A program made the translations under genes and the position numbers. DNA of 64,000 nt from Cycas panzhihuaensis (Eukaryota; Cycadophyta), in assembly GCA_023213395.1 (NCBI GenBank), contig CM041465.1:243791741-243855740 (forward strand), given 5' to 3'. Shown here piece after piece: positions 33,649 to 44,726 of this stretch (position 1 is its first letter; every line of letters starts with the position of its first letter). A model generated the notes under the pieces. That model saw nothing but the letters and a program-made list of their open reading frames with translations, made no database searches and was not told the origin of the DNA.

Positions 33649-34690
33649 TGATTTCCTCCAACTGATACCAAGCTTTATCTTGCTACGAGTGGTATATTAC
33701 TTCCTATTGCACCTCCCATGCTTCGACCTGGGCTTGTTGTTGGTAGCTTATAAAGAGGATTTATTATGTGAGTTAAAGTTTGAATCTCTAACAAATGATG
33801 ATTCTAAGATTGTTCGGCTACACTATATATACCTAATTTGATAGAGTTTTCCTCTAGTCTTAGTGTTTTATCCTTCTATAAATTTTCTTCTTCCATAAAA
33901 TCTTGCTAGCTATTTCTTTTGACACACATTACTTGCATTGGTTCTTTATTTATGGGATCCTCTTATAATATACATCTCTAATTATTTCCATCTTTTTCTT
34001 ATGTCTCAATTGCTCCTAGCTTTTATTCCTTCACCTCATCCTTGTTTCTTAACTTTCTCCTCTTTGTTGAGTGTGTTGATGGTTAGCTCTTCACCTACTT
34101 TCTTGGTGTAATTACAAACCTAGGCCTATGTATTCCTACTTGAAGTCTCTCTCTTTTCTAATATTACCCTTAATCATGGTGTGATTTAACCTCTACTTTG
34201 GATGGCATAGAAGAGGACTTGATGTTTTTACGTGATCTTACCCATCCTACTCAGCCTTACATTAAAATAGTAATGGAATAAATGTGTGCTTCTACCTATC
34301 AACCCATATAAGTAGGCATAAAGGACAATAATGTCTAAATATAATTCAATTAGAACCATTGGAATATAATAAATACATATTGTAAAACCATAATCATTGC
34401 ATTATGATGGGTTGCTTCTAGTTCTTTCACAACCAAAGGTAACTTAGAGTAGTATATATGATATTTGGAATAATACACAGTAAGTATAATGTATATAGGT
34501 GCATTGCACTTTGTAACAAAAGTAGCTATACACATCCCCCTCATCTCAGGATTGTTCTTCTATATTTATTCTTCATTCTTTGTAACTACATGCTAAGTTG
34601 GTTGCAACCATTCTTTCTTCAAAAACTAATTCTACATGTGACCAATTATATTAGTTGAGTTGCAACTAGTTCATCCCACACACATGCACT
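33649..34690 (-). repeat. Element D leader, PBS (33661-33670) and probable 5' LTR
   Basis: On the minus strand TGGTATCAGT at 33670-33661 matches the tRNA-Met type PBS shared by many plant LTR elements. The AT-rich sequence to its right should then be D's 5' LTR. I find no second copy in the window to fix its outer end; D's 3' LTR would lie left of the window. No coding domain is seen. Confidence 0.45.
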
Positions 34691-34889
34691 GAGTGAAATT
34701 ATTATGTATTTTTTGGGGCCAATAGGTTATAAACACCCCATTCCCCTTTCCCTTTTCTTTCTATGCATCATTTTCTAGTTCTTCACTCCCTTTCTATCTT
34801 TCTCATTCCCTTTTCATTAAGACCCTTCTTCTATCTTATTCTTAGTTCATCTTAAAGTCCCCTTCTTTATTTTACATTAGAGTATCCTA

Positions 34890-36090
34890 ATTGTGCAAGT
34901 AAAGTAGATCATCTCCAAGCGCTTGAGGCCTAATTCATAAACATATTTAATTAAGTTGACAACTTGGATAAGAAGTAGAACACTTTTGAATGTAAACAAG
35001 ATACCTTTATTTTAAAAAAGGATAATATATCTAAGGATATTGATGCCCTATCTAAGGAAATTATAAAGATTAATAGCAATTTATCAACACTAGTAGCTAA
35101 CATGGCATCTATCTCAAATATGCCAGGTTTGATATTATAGTCTCATATTCTAGTGCCCACCCCATGTTAGTAATCAATCAACCATAAGATCAACATACTG
35201 ATTTTTGACCCTAATTTAAATAAAGACATTGCTTAAAGTTAGATTAGTAAGTTAGAATTCTAATTCTCACTCAACCCTATGCTCATTAATGATTAGTTAA
35301 CATTCATTATTATCCTCTTGGATGACAAGATATACCATTGCTTCTAATGGTGATAGAAAAAATACCTATCCAATCAAACATGATATAATTTTATAAAAGT
35401 TTCTTTAAACTATATGAAGACACTTGAAACCTTTCCTTTTGTGGCCATATCATGTGGTTAAAATAGATAATGTCAATGGATGCATATACAAAGGAGTTTT
35501 AGGCTCTCTAATCTTAGGTCAACTAACCCCTAGATCAATAAACATTAGTGGAAACAAATATAGTTAGCCTTAAAGAGTGCATTTAAATGCACCTAAAAAT
35601 ATTCATAATATCAAGTTTAAGATAGGCCATATTTATAGAAAAGGTACTAGAAGTCAAATTTATATCTAAATGACTAATGATTTTCATTATGATTCCCTTT
35701 TGTATTAATAAGGTGGATAAGTAAATTTTCCTCACTAGTGAGAATGAATAGGTGAGGCACAACATCCCTCACCAAATAAACCATTAGTAGAAACTTCATC
35801 AAACCCAATCCATGCACCTTTAATAGAACTACATTGATGCAAACAAGTAGGCCTTTATAAACAATACTCAAAGAAGTGAGTTCTTAACCATGGTCACATT
35901 TGTAAATCCAAGCATATGATCTTCACCATTGATCCTATCCTTTTAACTAATGAAAACCCTAACTTAGATTCCATTCAAGAACATGAGGAATAACCTCCTA
36001 TAGAACTTTCCCCTAATCCTAAACTAGAAGTATCTTTATTTATGGTTTCTTCCATTTCCTATCCTAAATCATTAAGAGTTAAAGTCACAC
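34890..36090 (+). pseudogene. Element E gag region, weak
   Basis: After a weak PBS-like 'gagtatc' near 34882, a frame with coiled-coil character (KKDNISKDIDALSKEIIKINSNLSTLVANMAS, shown here only in part: DALSKEIIKI) occurs near 35020-35110. Further words fit a gag core only loosely. Assigned mostly by position before the protease. Confidence 0.35.
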
Positions 36091-36580
36091 TCTAGAAAAC
36101 TCCCTTATCTATTATGATCGATGGTGGCTCATCCTTAAACTTCATTAATATGTCACTCATTAATCAACTTAGCTTATATATATTCCCCAAAGAAAGCTTT
36201 ACTTGATCCTTTCCTACATATCAAAAGTTATATTTTATAGGAGTCATAAAAAATTTACAAGTCTAGATGGGAACATACCTCTTAGTCTCTAATTTTTATG
36301 TTACATGCATAAGAAGCTTAGATGTTATCCTCAAAATACAATGGTTATAAACCATTGGTATATGCAAGACTAATAATTCTCCAAGTAATCCTTTCATATT
36401 ATTTAAGGATAAGGTGGGTAAGACACATAAGCTCCATGGGATCCAATACCCTCCTAATCAACTTGTATCCCTAGGTTGAATGAGGAGATATTTGCAACTA
36501 ACCTTAGATATATAGTTTAAATTAAAAACATCCAAATAGACCCTCATATTCACCCATGTATTCAAGGTATCATCATTAAA
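36091..36580 (+). pseudogene. Element E aspartic protease remnant
   Basis: IMIDGGSSLNFINMSLINQL (36111 on) has the D-x-G-S-S active-site pattern with Asp kept. The following stretch up to the RT start is broken. Sequence context before RT supports retropepsin. Confidence 0.6.
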
Positions 36581-37270
36581 TACCAATAGGTCTTTACCCC
36601 CCTTCAACCACCATGCCTCTAGATCATGGTTTCCATCATACCATTAAACTCCAATCCTCTTATGACCCCATTAGCCTTGGGCCATATAGAAATTCTTATT
36701 TCTACATAATTGAGATTAAGAAGATAACTAAAGAACTAATGAATATGGGAATTATACAACCAAGAAAACACCCCTATACCACTCCAATCATGCTTGTTTG
36801 GAAAAAGGATGGGTCTTTTTACCTTTGTGTGGACTAGAAGGAGCTCAGTAAAATAATCACAAAAAATAAGTTTCTTACATTGCAAGTTGATGATAATGTC
36901 AATGAAATTCAATGTGTTATAATAGTTCCTAAACGAGGCCTTCAATTGAGTTATTATCAAATTTTTATTACACTCAAGGATCACTATAAGATAGGATTTT
37001 AAACTCATCATGGCCATTTTGAGTTTTAAGCAATACCCTTTAGCCTTTGTAATGCCCTTACTATGTTCTAATCCTTAATGAACAAAATTTTTACTTCTTA
37101 CCTTTGAAAATTTTTTATTAGTTTCTTTTATGATATCTTTATAGTTCTTGTTTAGCCCACCATCTTTGTTATTTAGAAATTATTCTTCAAGTTCTACACC
37201 AATATTTGTTATAGGCTAATCTTTCAAAATATAAATTTGGTAAATCCAAATTACAATACTTACAACATGT
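36581..37270 (+). pseudogene. Element E reverse transcriptase
   Basis: An open piece at 36613-36837 reads LDHGFHHTIKLQ, then IKKITKELMNMGIIQPRKHPY and LVWKKDGSFYLCVD. These are the RT fingers of Ty3/gypsy pol. Beyond a stop come YYQIFITLKDHYKIGF, HHGHFEF and a decayed catalytic region (FFYDIFIVLV near 37120, one Asp lost). Confidence 0.75.
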
Positions 37271-37529
37271 CATTTCATTAATTAATATATGAGTATATTC
37301 GAATTAAATTTTAATTATTACCACTTGGCCAACATCCATAAATCTCATCCAATTATAAGCTTTTCTTAGTCGCATATGATTTTACTGTTGCTTCATTTGC
37401 AACTATTCTCTTACTATCTAACTCACTAACGTTCTATGTAAATACTCATTCAAGTGGTCCTCGACTACAAAAGTTTCCTTTAACTACTTGAAAGTAGTTA
37501 TGACCTCAACACCCATCCTTGTTACTCCA

Positions 37530-37940
37530 AACTTTTCTTAACCCTTTCAAGTTGAATGTGATATCTTAGGATTTGGCTTAGGAGCAATCCTTATATAAAA
37601 GTTTTAGCCTATTACCTTTAAAATCCAATTCAAAGATTATGAATATTAACTATCAACTTATTAAAAGGAAATTAAAGCAATTTTTCATGCAGTAGATAAG
37701 TGGTAGTAATATCTCCTGGACTCCAAACTTATAATCTCACTAATCACCACTGTCTCTAACATCTTTTAGACCAACTTATATTATTAGAAGAATATGCTAA
37801 GTGGATTGATCACTTATAAGTATTTGACTTTACCATATCTTATAAGAAGGGTAAATATAATATTACTATTGATGTTATGTCATGCTTGCCTTTTAATTTA
37901 AATACTCATGATCTTCCCATCCATGTTATCTCTAAACCCC
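37530..37940 (+). pseudogene. Element E RNase H remnant
   Basis: Words such as CDILGFGLGAILI, YEY and EIKAIFHAVDKW (about 37555-37700) correspond to the gypsy RNase H block D-A-S…G-x-G-A-V-L and E-x-x-A-I-V-x-A-V-x-x-W. Several stops follow. Confidence 0.6.
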
Positions 37941-38129
37941 GCCCCACATGGTTAAAAGAGTTGGCTATAAAAAACCTATCCCAATCAAACTATCTATAAT
38001 AGATCATAAAAACCCATAATTAAAAGGGTTGATCAACCCCTAACAATAATCTTTTATTTAAAAACTATATATTTTTTCCAACATACCTTCTCCTCTATTC
38101 CTTGCATCTTATTTGAATGCCATTCTACT

Positions 38130-39300
38130 CCTTTAAGTGGCCATTCTAAGTTTGATATGACATATCACCATATTTATATAAATTTCACTTGGCACCTTAT
38201 GAACTATACCATCCTTATATTTATGTTTGAGTATGTCACTTGTTAAAGAAACAAGGTGGAAACTAAATCTTTGACAAGTCTCCTCTATCCTTTGCATATT
38301 CCCCATAGCAAATGGTAAGATATAGCCATGTAATTTATTATAGGTTTACTAATCTCTTCTAGATCTAACTTAATCTTAGTTTTCATTGATAAGCTAACTA
38401 AGTATACCCATTTTATTCTAGTACACACTTCATATAAAGCATCTTGTCTTATTAATCTCTATATCCAATTCATCTCTCACCTACATAGGTTCCTTTCTTC
38501 TACTATTTGTGATTAAGACCCTAAATTCATGAGCTCTTTCTAACAAAAGCTCCTTTAGGTAATAGGAACCTCATTCTATATGAGAATGACCTACCATCCA
38601 TAAATAAATGGCCAATTAGAAGTCCTAAATAAAACACTAAAAGCTTATTTTTTATTTTATTTTTGACCATCAAGCTAAGTGGACTTCTCAGTTACCTTTT
38701 GCTAAATATTGGTGTAACTCATCACACCATTCAACTTATAGTTATATCCTTTTTTATGCCTCTCTATAGGTACCCACTACCATCCCACCATGCTTTAGCT
38801 ACTAACCTAAAAACTATTTCTATCTAGCAAAAATACTTAAGTAGAAGCTACTAAATCACATAATTATATGAAGTATCTTATCAAATGCTACCATTTTGAT
38901 CATTCATTCTTCATTAGTGATTTAGTATTCCTCCATATTTATCCATATAAATTGTAATCCCTCAAGCACCATAGAAACCATAAGCTAAGCCCACACTATT
39001 ATGGCCCCTATTAAGTTCTATAAAAAATTGCTCAAGTCACCCAACACAAAAATCCATAATTTATTTTATATACCCTGCTTTAAAAAATACCTTAGAAAGA
39101 ATATTATCTCCTAGAATACCCACACCATCCTCAATGATGAGTAACTACTAATAATTTCATCTAACCATATCATCATTAGTTGACAACACCAACTTCAGAA
39201 CTAGACCATCAGTGGATTTATTGTGATCTAAAAGAAGTAAAGTAGCAATGAAAGGATTTTATAAAGTAATACCCACATATTCTAAGCTTCAAGGATTTTT
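38130..39300 (+). pseudogene. Element E integrase remnant, possible chromodomain
   Basis: Zinc-binding words GHSKFDMTYHHIYINFTWHL (about 38140-38205) are followed by core words LVFIDKLTKYTHFILV, CD-DPKFMSSF and MTYHP-INGQLEVLNKTLKAY (about 38590-38650), including the catalytic Glu. Near 39195-39240 a 'TSELDHQWIYCDLKE' type stretch faintly recalls the end of a chromodomain (ATWE…DLKE). The chromovirus label is tentative. Confidence 0.6.
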
Positions 39301-39303
39301 CAT

Positions 39304-39331
39304 CTTAGGGGGGAGGGTGGGGGTGAGGGAC
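39304..39331 (+). other. Long polypurine tract of element E
   Basis: TTAGGGGGGAGGGTGGGGGTGAGGGAC-like purine run, given here as G/A over about 25 positions with a single T, followed by TGTTATAT, a plausible LTR start. Confidence 0.7.
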
Positions 39332-40205
39332 TTGTTATATAACCATTTATTATTAATAGAATTAGGTTATTAGTTTGTGTGACCATGGTGCATGATGGTT
39401 AGAGCTTCCTATGAACTTTTGTGCATGGACCACTCATGTCTTCTAACAAGAATGATCGGCTTATTTTTTGCTAATAGAATAATTATATGGGGAACGGTCA
39501 TTCTTACCTATTTAAGGCCCAACATTTGTAAATAAAGGTTATGTCTAGATTTCATTTGTAATATTATACTATCTACAAATTTAGTGATCTTTTGGTATTC
39601 TTGCAAGTGACCTTTTTCTTTAATCTTGGTGCATAAATTAATAATAGAAATATTTTAGCTATGTATTTCATGTCTTTCTTAGTACTCTTCATAACAAATT
39701 GGTGTATATTACTCATGGATCTCTTCCATTGATATAATCTAATTTTACATTAGTATAATTAGGATAATGTTCATAGGACTTATATGTAGTTTTATCTTTG
39801 ATTTACTTGTACAATGATGGCCATTAAATTTAGTAATTATCTACTGAGGAATGCCCTATTTCTTTTGGTTAATCTAAATTTTATAACACTAAGTTACTAG
39901 TATTTAGTGGCATATTTTTAGTTATTAGTGCTTTGACATGTTATTTCCCCATGTTATTCTTTTTTATATTTACTTAATTTCTTATAATTTTAAGGTAAGA
40001 ATCATAATTTAAGTTATATTCTTTTCATAGAAAATTTCCTTTTAATATATTATATTTATTCTTTTGATTTATAATAAAAAGAAACTTCCCCTTAAAGTCA
40101 AAGAAGTCTTAAAAGGGCCCTGTAAGACTTGTCATTATTATGGTAAATTCTTTTACCTCTATAGGCTAAACTTATTTCTAAGGTAAAAAATTCCCTAATA
40201 ATAAA
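39332..40205 (+). repeat. Probable 3' LTR of E followed by 5' LTR of F
   Basis: TGTTATATAACC after E's polypurine tract begins an AT-rich noncoding stretch. Its other end meets F's PBS at 40207. No internal boundary is evident, and no partner copies lie in the window to define either LTR. No coding domain is seen. Confidence 0.4.
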
Positions 40206-40206
40206 C

Positions 40207-40225
40207 TAGCAACCGTATTAGAGAA
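40207..40225 (+). other. Decayed primer-binding site of F
   Basis: TAGCAACCGTATTAGAGAA matches the A/H site TGGCGACCATACTGGGGAC at 13 of 19 positions. Four of the six differences are G-to-A or C-to-T. Confidence 0.5.
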
Positions 40226-40410
40226 TGTTTAGAGGTTTAAACAATAAACTAGCTCTAACTAAGCCATATATCCATGCTCTTAAGAGACAAGATGTAGTTA
40301 AAGAATTGATTAGCTCCCCCCATATATAGATAGATATCAAAAGGGTACTAGCTTGGCAATTAGCTCTAAGTCCCTCCCAAATCTAACTATCATCTAACAC
40401 TCACCACCAT

Positions 40411-41080
40411 AATGGACAATCCAACTCCATGGATGACAAGTAAACCTTTAAACTTAGGGGTAAATTTAGATGATATTTTTGATAAAGATTAGGATGTATA
40501 CACCAAGTTAAAAGGCAGTAACTCTAAAAATGATGAAATACACCTAAAAAAAATTTCTTGGATCTATTCAAACTTTAATATCACCTTTGAGAAATTTATA
40601 GTTAGATTTTTTGTGTATTTATTAGAAGATGTAGCTATCAAGTGGTACCCATCTCTTACTCAAGGTTACATAACTAATTGGGTAGCTCTTATGATCCAAT
40701 TATGACCTAAGTTCTTAACTAATAAAATCATAACAATGTTTGTTAAAGAATTATCCTCCGTTAATAATACCCTTGAGAATTTATTAGGGAGTTTGTTAGG
40801 AGGTATATAAAGATTCTTAAGACCATCAATCTAGCCTCTTAATTGATTGTTATCTTCTTATTAAAATGGTTCTTAAATGGGCTTGACCTCAACTTTATGT
40901 TGTTGCTAAAAAGTAGAAATTCAATAGACTTGGAGACTGCTAAGGCTTTTAATATCATAATTAAAAAATTATTAGTGAAAGCTACTAAAATAAATCCACT
41001 AGTAATCTCATTACTTTAAATAGAGCCAAGTCCACTACTGACCCAAACTATTACTCTAGAAGCTTAGAACTAGGCTTTGC
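40411..41080 (+). pseudogene. Gag of element F
   Basis: A frame starts MDNPTPWMTSKPLNLG. It later shows FFVYLLEDVAIKWYPSLTQG and ITNWVALMIQL, matching the 'FVRSLxGxAxxWYxSLxxxSIxSW' signature of gypsy gag, then PKFLTNK. Stops and shifts follow. The stretch 41081-42140 is AT-rich remnant of gag and protease with no clear motif. Confidence 0.55.
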
Positions 41081-42146
41081 TTAGGAAGGTAAATAATGGC
41101 ATGATTGGATTAAATAACTAAATGAGTGGTTAAGGAGAAAAGGTAGTGACATTACTAATTCATCCTAAGGAAGAACTAATAACCTTATTTGATGAATATA
41201 TTGATTATAGAGTTATGGATAAGGGTAATATTAGCTTTAAATATCTCCATACATAAGGAATAGATCTTTACAAGATTATAGAATCCTTATCTAATTCCCC
41301 ATAGTCTATGATATTTGGGGAAGAAGAGCTAGAAAAAAATAAATAAGGAGATTATAATCAAGAGTCTAACCTAATAATGTAGACTAAGAACCGATCATCT
41401 AAGTCAAAAGGTAATTTGAAAATTCATCAATCACAACTCTTGAGTTGAGGCCAATGACTGACCTATCTATTATAATTCCTTAAGAAGTAGTTAGGATGTA
41501 TCATAAAGGGTATGAAAATTCCTAAAGGGTAAGATAATTTTTACGTATGATATTATGAAAGATCTTTGGAGATACTAGAAGGGATGAACTTTATTAGGTA
41601 ATGAAATTGCCTTGGCAAAAGGAATAGTTGATAAAGGCCTTATAAGAAAAGGACATATCAACAAGTTTCTCTAGAGTAGAGGTAATGAATGTGGCTATGA
41701 CTACTTCTGCTTCTAGAGCCTAAAGTCCTTTCTTCTATACTTCCTTGAATATTCATAATTATGTCTTCTAACAATTAGGGAGATTAAATATTTAGAGGTG
41801 TGTTTGAGTGTGCTTCCACAAGTTATGTCTACTCTTTTGATCATGGTGGTTGACATATCTCCTATCTATGGTATGCTAATAAGAAGGGAATGGACTAATA
41901 ACATTAGTGTGCTAATCAATATAAGGATATCATATTATACTTTTCCCTTAGGTAGAGATCTATTTATACTCTAAATGGAAGGGAAATATCTCACAATGGT
42001 TCAAAGGAGGGATAAAACACATGATCTTTGTTGTTTCATAAAGACAAGCATTGGCACTTATTTTATGTTGAGGTTTGAACTAAAAGAACTCCTAATAAGG
42101 AAGGAAGAAGAGCATTTCTCAAAAAGGATAAGAGTCCAATAAATCT

Positions 42147-42530
42147 AGGTTCTACATTTTTTATGGTATAAGATCCCAAGTACGGGAATGAGTGTAGCTA
42201 TACAAGCCCCCAATGGAGAAGTGGATATATTCTCCTTAAGATTAGACTTTGGTTCACTAACAACATAGATGGATATGAAGCATTAATTCTTAGCCTTTAT
42301 CAAGCCTTGGAAATGAAAATCAATTTGATAGAGATAAAAGGTGATTTTGAATTAGTTGTAGACTACATTAGGGACCATTGTTGAGCCAAGAATTAGAGGT
42401 TAATGAGTTATAAACTTAGAATATGGGCTTTAATTAAAGAATTTAATTCTTTTTCTATTAAGTATATTTTAAGAGAAAGAAACTTATTTGTTGATGCACT
42501 AATAGTATTTTGGTCTTTATTTGAACTTAT
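42147..42530 (+). pseudogene. Archaeal-type RNase H of element F, upstream of RT
   Basis: Two frames join at a shift near 42258. The first reads GMSVAIQAPNGEVDIFSLRL and the second TNNIDGYEALILSLYQALEM, then LIEIKGDFELVVDYIRDHC and LRERNLFVDALIV. The TNNxxxYEAL, KGDxELVVxxI and final Asp blocks are typical of the plant archaeal-type RNase H. It lies about 600 bp before RT. The first catalytic Asp region (about 42150) is decayed. Confidence 0.65.
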
Positions 42531-43139
42531 GTAGTTCCTTAATAGGGAACATAACCATATTGAGATTGTAACATGACATTTAATTCCAAGAAACATGGAT
42601 CATTTGCAAAAATTTTAGGATGATAGTTAGATTTTCTATTTTCTATTCAAAAAAGATGAATTCTTTGATCTAGTGCTAGTAGGGTTTAACAAATCAAAGG
42701 ATAATAAAAGGGGTGATTGGGTGACTGAACTTAGGATAAATAAGATCCCAAAGTGGATGATCCAACTAGAGCCCTTGTTTGACATTGATAATTCATTAAA
42801 GATTAAGAATACTAAGACCGGGTCATCAAAAATAGTAGTATAAAGGACCATGTCATATAACATTAGAAGTATAAGTGAACTTTAAATAATTGAGATAAGG
42901 GAGTTCTATTCTCCTTAGGAGTCCAAAAATTCATTATGTTGGGAAAGAAATACATTGATATCTTTGTTTAATAGTATAAAGACCAAAAGGCTTTTGATGC
43001 CAAGGTCATTAAACATATAATTTCTTTAAGGAAAGAGCTAAGTTATCCAAATAAAAGTAGAGGCTAATTAACCCTAAGATTAAGAAATTGATTTAGATTA
43101 GGCTATAAAAGTTGAAAGAGGTAGATATTATCTTCCTAA

Positions 43140-43698
43140 TAAGGCATTCTTCCTAGGTATCTAATATCATTCTTATGAGAAAAAAAAGAATGGGGTTATA
43201 AGATTATGTGTTGACTTTAGGAATCTCAATAAGGTTTATGTTAAGGATAATTATCCCTTACCAAGGATGGAACAATTTCTCTAAGTATTTTCAAGGGAAG
43301 AGATTATGTCCCTACTTAATGGATTCTTAAGTCATAACCAAATCTTAATATTAGAGGAGGATATACACAAAACAACTTTTACTACTATCTAGGGAATGTT
43401 CGTGTGTGGGAAGATGCCTTCTAAGTTATCAAATATAGGGGTTACCTTTCATAGAATAATGTATCATGCCTTCAAAGGTATGATTATAATAGTCATTATG
43501 ATACACTTGGATCATTTAATAGTTTTTTTTAAAAGAGGGTTGATTAATTTAAACACTTGGAAGAAGTACTCTAATACTATATTGAATTTGGTGTTTCTCT
43601 TAATCCTAAGAAGTTTATATTTAAGATCACTAAAGAGAAATTATTAGGTCATATTACTGGAAAAGGTGGAGTTTTCATTGATCCTAATGGGATTAAAG
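43140..43698 (+). pseudogene. Reverse transcriptase of element F, truncated
   Basis: RLCVDFRNLNKVYVKDNYPLP (about 43200-43260) is the RT fingers/palm start. MSLLNGFLSHNQI, KTTFTTI-GMFVCGKMP and IGVTFHRIMYHAFKGM follow. The catalytic box is decayed to IHLDHL (YLDDL type). LLGHITGK and DPNGIK close the piece where the copia LTR starts. Ty3/gypsy type. Confidence 0.75.
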
Positions 43699-44262
43699 TG
43701 TTGGATATTATGACAACAATCATTTAAGGCTAAAATTTTGGCACGTTTTTGGCATAGTTTCCCCTCCTAATCTTTCTTGGGGGTTCTAAGCGGGGCAGGA
43801 GCCTCCCTTGGCTAGGGGGTGTGGAGGGTGAGGAATGCCTCCCGCTAAGAGGGGGTTCAGGGGCGATAGCCCCTAACCCCAAAAATTAGCCCTGTAAACC
43901 ATATTAAAATGTAAAGAGAATCAGGGTCATTTGATACAACTACCCTAGATTCTACGGTTGAGATTCATGCCCTGGATGTCCCTCTCATGTAGCTTATTTT
44001 AGGGCTTTTCTTATTATGTTGTATGTAATGTAATGTACTGTGATGAGGGCAGTAGCTGGTTGTTATTCTTAAGAGCACTCTACTAGGGTTTTACCGTATT
44101 ATATCGGGTGCATATATGATGTTTAGCTTATATATTGATGTTATTGTATTATCTTTGATTTTAGAACTTGCATGTTAAATCTTAGTTTCGATTCCTGTAA
44201 CTATTTGTAAAATAGTTTAGATCTTATGGCAGTTTAAGGTTTGGGATCTTATATTCTCAACA
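43699..44262 (+). repeat. 5' LTR of Ty1/copia element G (about 564 bp)
   Basis: It ends …CTCAACA at 44262, two bases before a PBS. The start is placed at TGTTGGATATT (43699) because TGTTG mirrors the terminal CAACA. Sequence there also reads on as RT of F, so the start could be off by some tens of bases. A GC-rich patch (43770-43890) stands out from the AT-rich flanks. The partner LTR lies beyond the window. Confidence 0.6.
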
Positions 44263-44264
44263 AG

Positions 44265-44277
44265 TGGTATCAGAACC
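44265..44277 (+). other. Primer-binding site of G (tRNA-Met type)
   Basis: TGGTATCAGAACC follows the LTR end by two bases; TGGTATCAGA is the usual initiator tRNA-Met type site of plant copia elements. Confidence 0.85.
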
Positions 44278-44333
44278 ACTTTTATTTTTCAATGAGTTTG
44301 TAAAGGTTTTGGTGTTGGCTTTTCTATACCAAA

Positions 44334-44726
44334 ATGGCGAAACTAGTAGGTGGAAAGTTCGAGGTGGAGAAATTCAATGGCAAGAACAACTTTGAGTTGT
44401 GGAAGCTAAAAATACATGATATTCTTATACATCGACGTTTGTACAAAGCCCTTGCAGGTAAATCGAAGAAACCCATAGGGATGGATGATGATGATTGGGA
44501 TGACTTAGACAAAAAGGTAGTTAGCACAATACGATTATGCTTAGCAGATAAAGTCTTGTTTAACATCGCAGGGGAAGAGACAACAACAGGATTATGGACC
44601 CAGTTAGAAGGCTTGTATATGACCAAATCAGTAATGAATCGAATCTACATAAAGAGGTAATTATACTAGTTATAGATGAAGGAAGGTACAAAAATTGCTG
44701 ACCATTTAAATATTTTCAATACTCTT
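44334..44726 (+). pseudogene. Gag of copia element G, first part
   Basis: The frame starts MAKLVGGKFEVEKFNGKNNF and continues ELWKLKIHDILIHR and KVLFNIAGEETTTGLW, the standard N-terminal half of copia gag. A stop at 44658-44660 and two more follow. The frame then breaks at the insertion of H after HLNIFNTL and resumes at 61832. Confidence 0.85.
44722..44726 (+). repeat. Left target-site duplication of element H
   Basis: CTCTT, identical to 61827-61831. Joining the flanks through one copy restores the gag frame of G. Confidence 0.9.

Larger units (their letters stand above)
34690..39331 (+). mobile_element. Decayed Ty3/gypsy element E
   Basis: Plus-strand gag-like, protease, RT, RNase H and integrase remains occur in gypsy order, ending in a strong polypurine tract at 39304-39331. 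A 'tataaacaccccattcccc' promoter-like segment near 34730 suggests the U3/R part of a 5' LTR, but I could not match it to the sequence after 39332. The left limit is therefore open. The coding remains are saturated with stops. Confidence 0.6.
40207..43698 (+). mobile_element. Decayed Tat-like Ty3/gypsy element F, cut by G
   Basis: It has a decayed PBS, gag, an archaeal-type RNase H and then RT, and it is cut by the copia element at about 43699. The rest probably lies beyond the window. The PBS and RNase H suggest the Tat lineage, but the RNase H lies before RT, unlike A and H. Confidence 0.6.

Noticed and set aside
34690-43698. Endogenous pararetrovirus (caulimovirid) origin for the AT-rich RT regions
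   Set aside because: Integrase remains, polypurine tract and gag-protease-RT-RNase H-integrase order are those of Ty3/gypsy elements; no movement or coat protein motif is seen.
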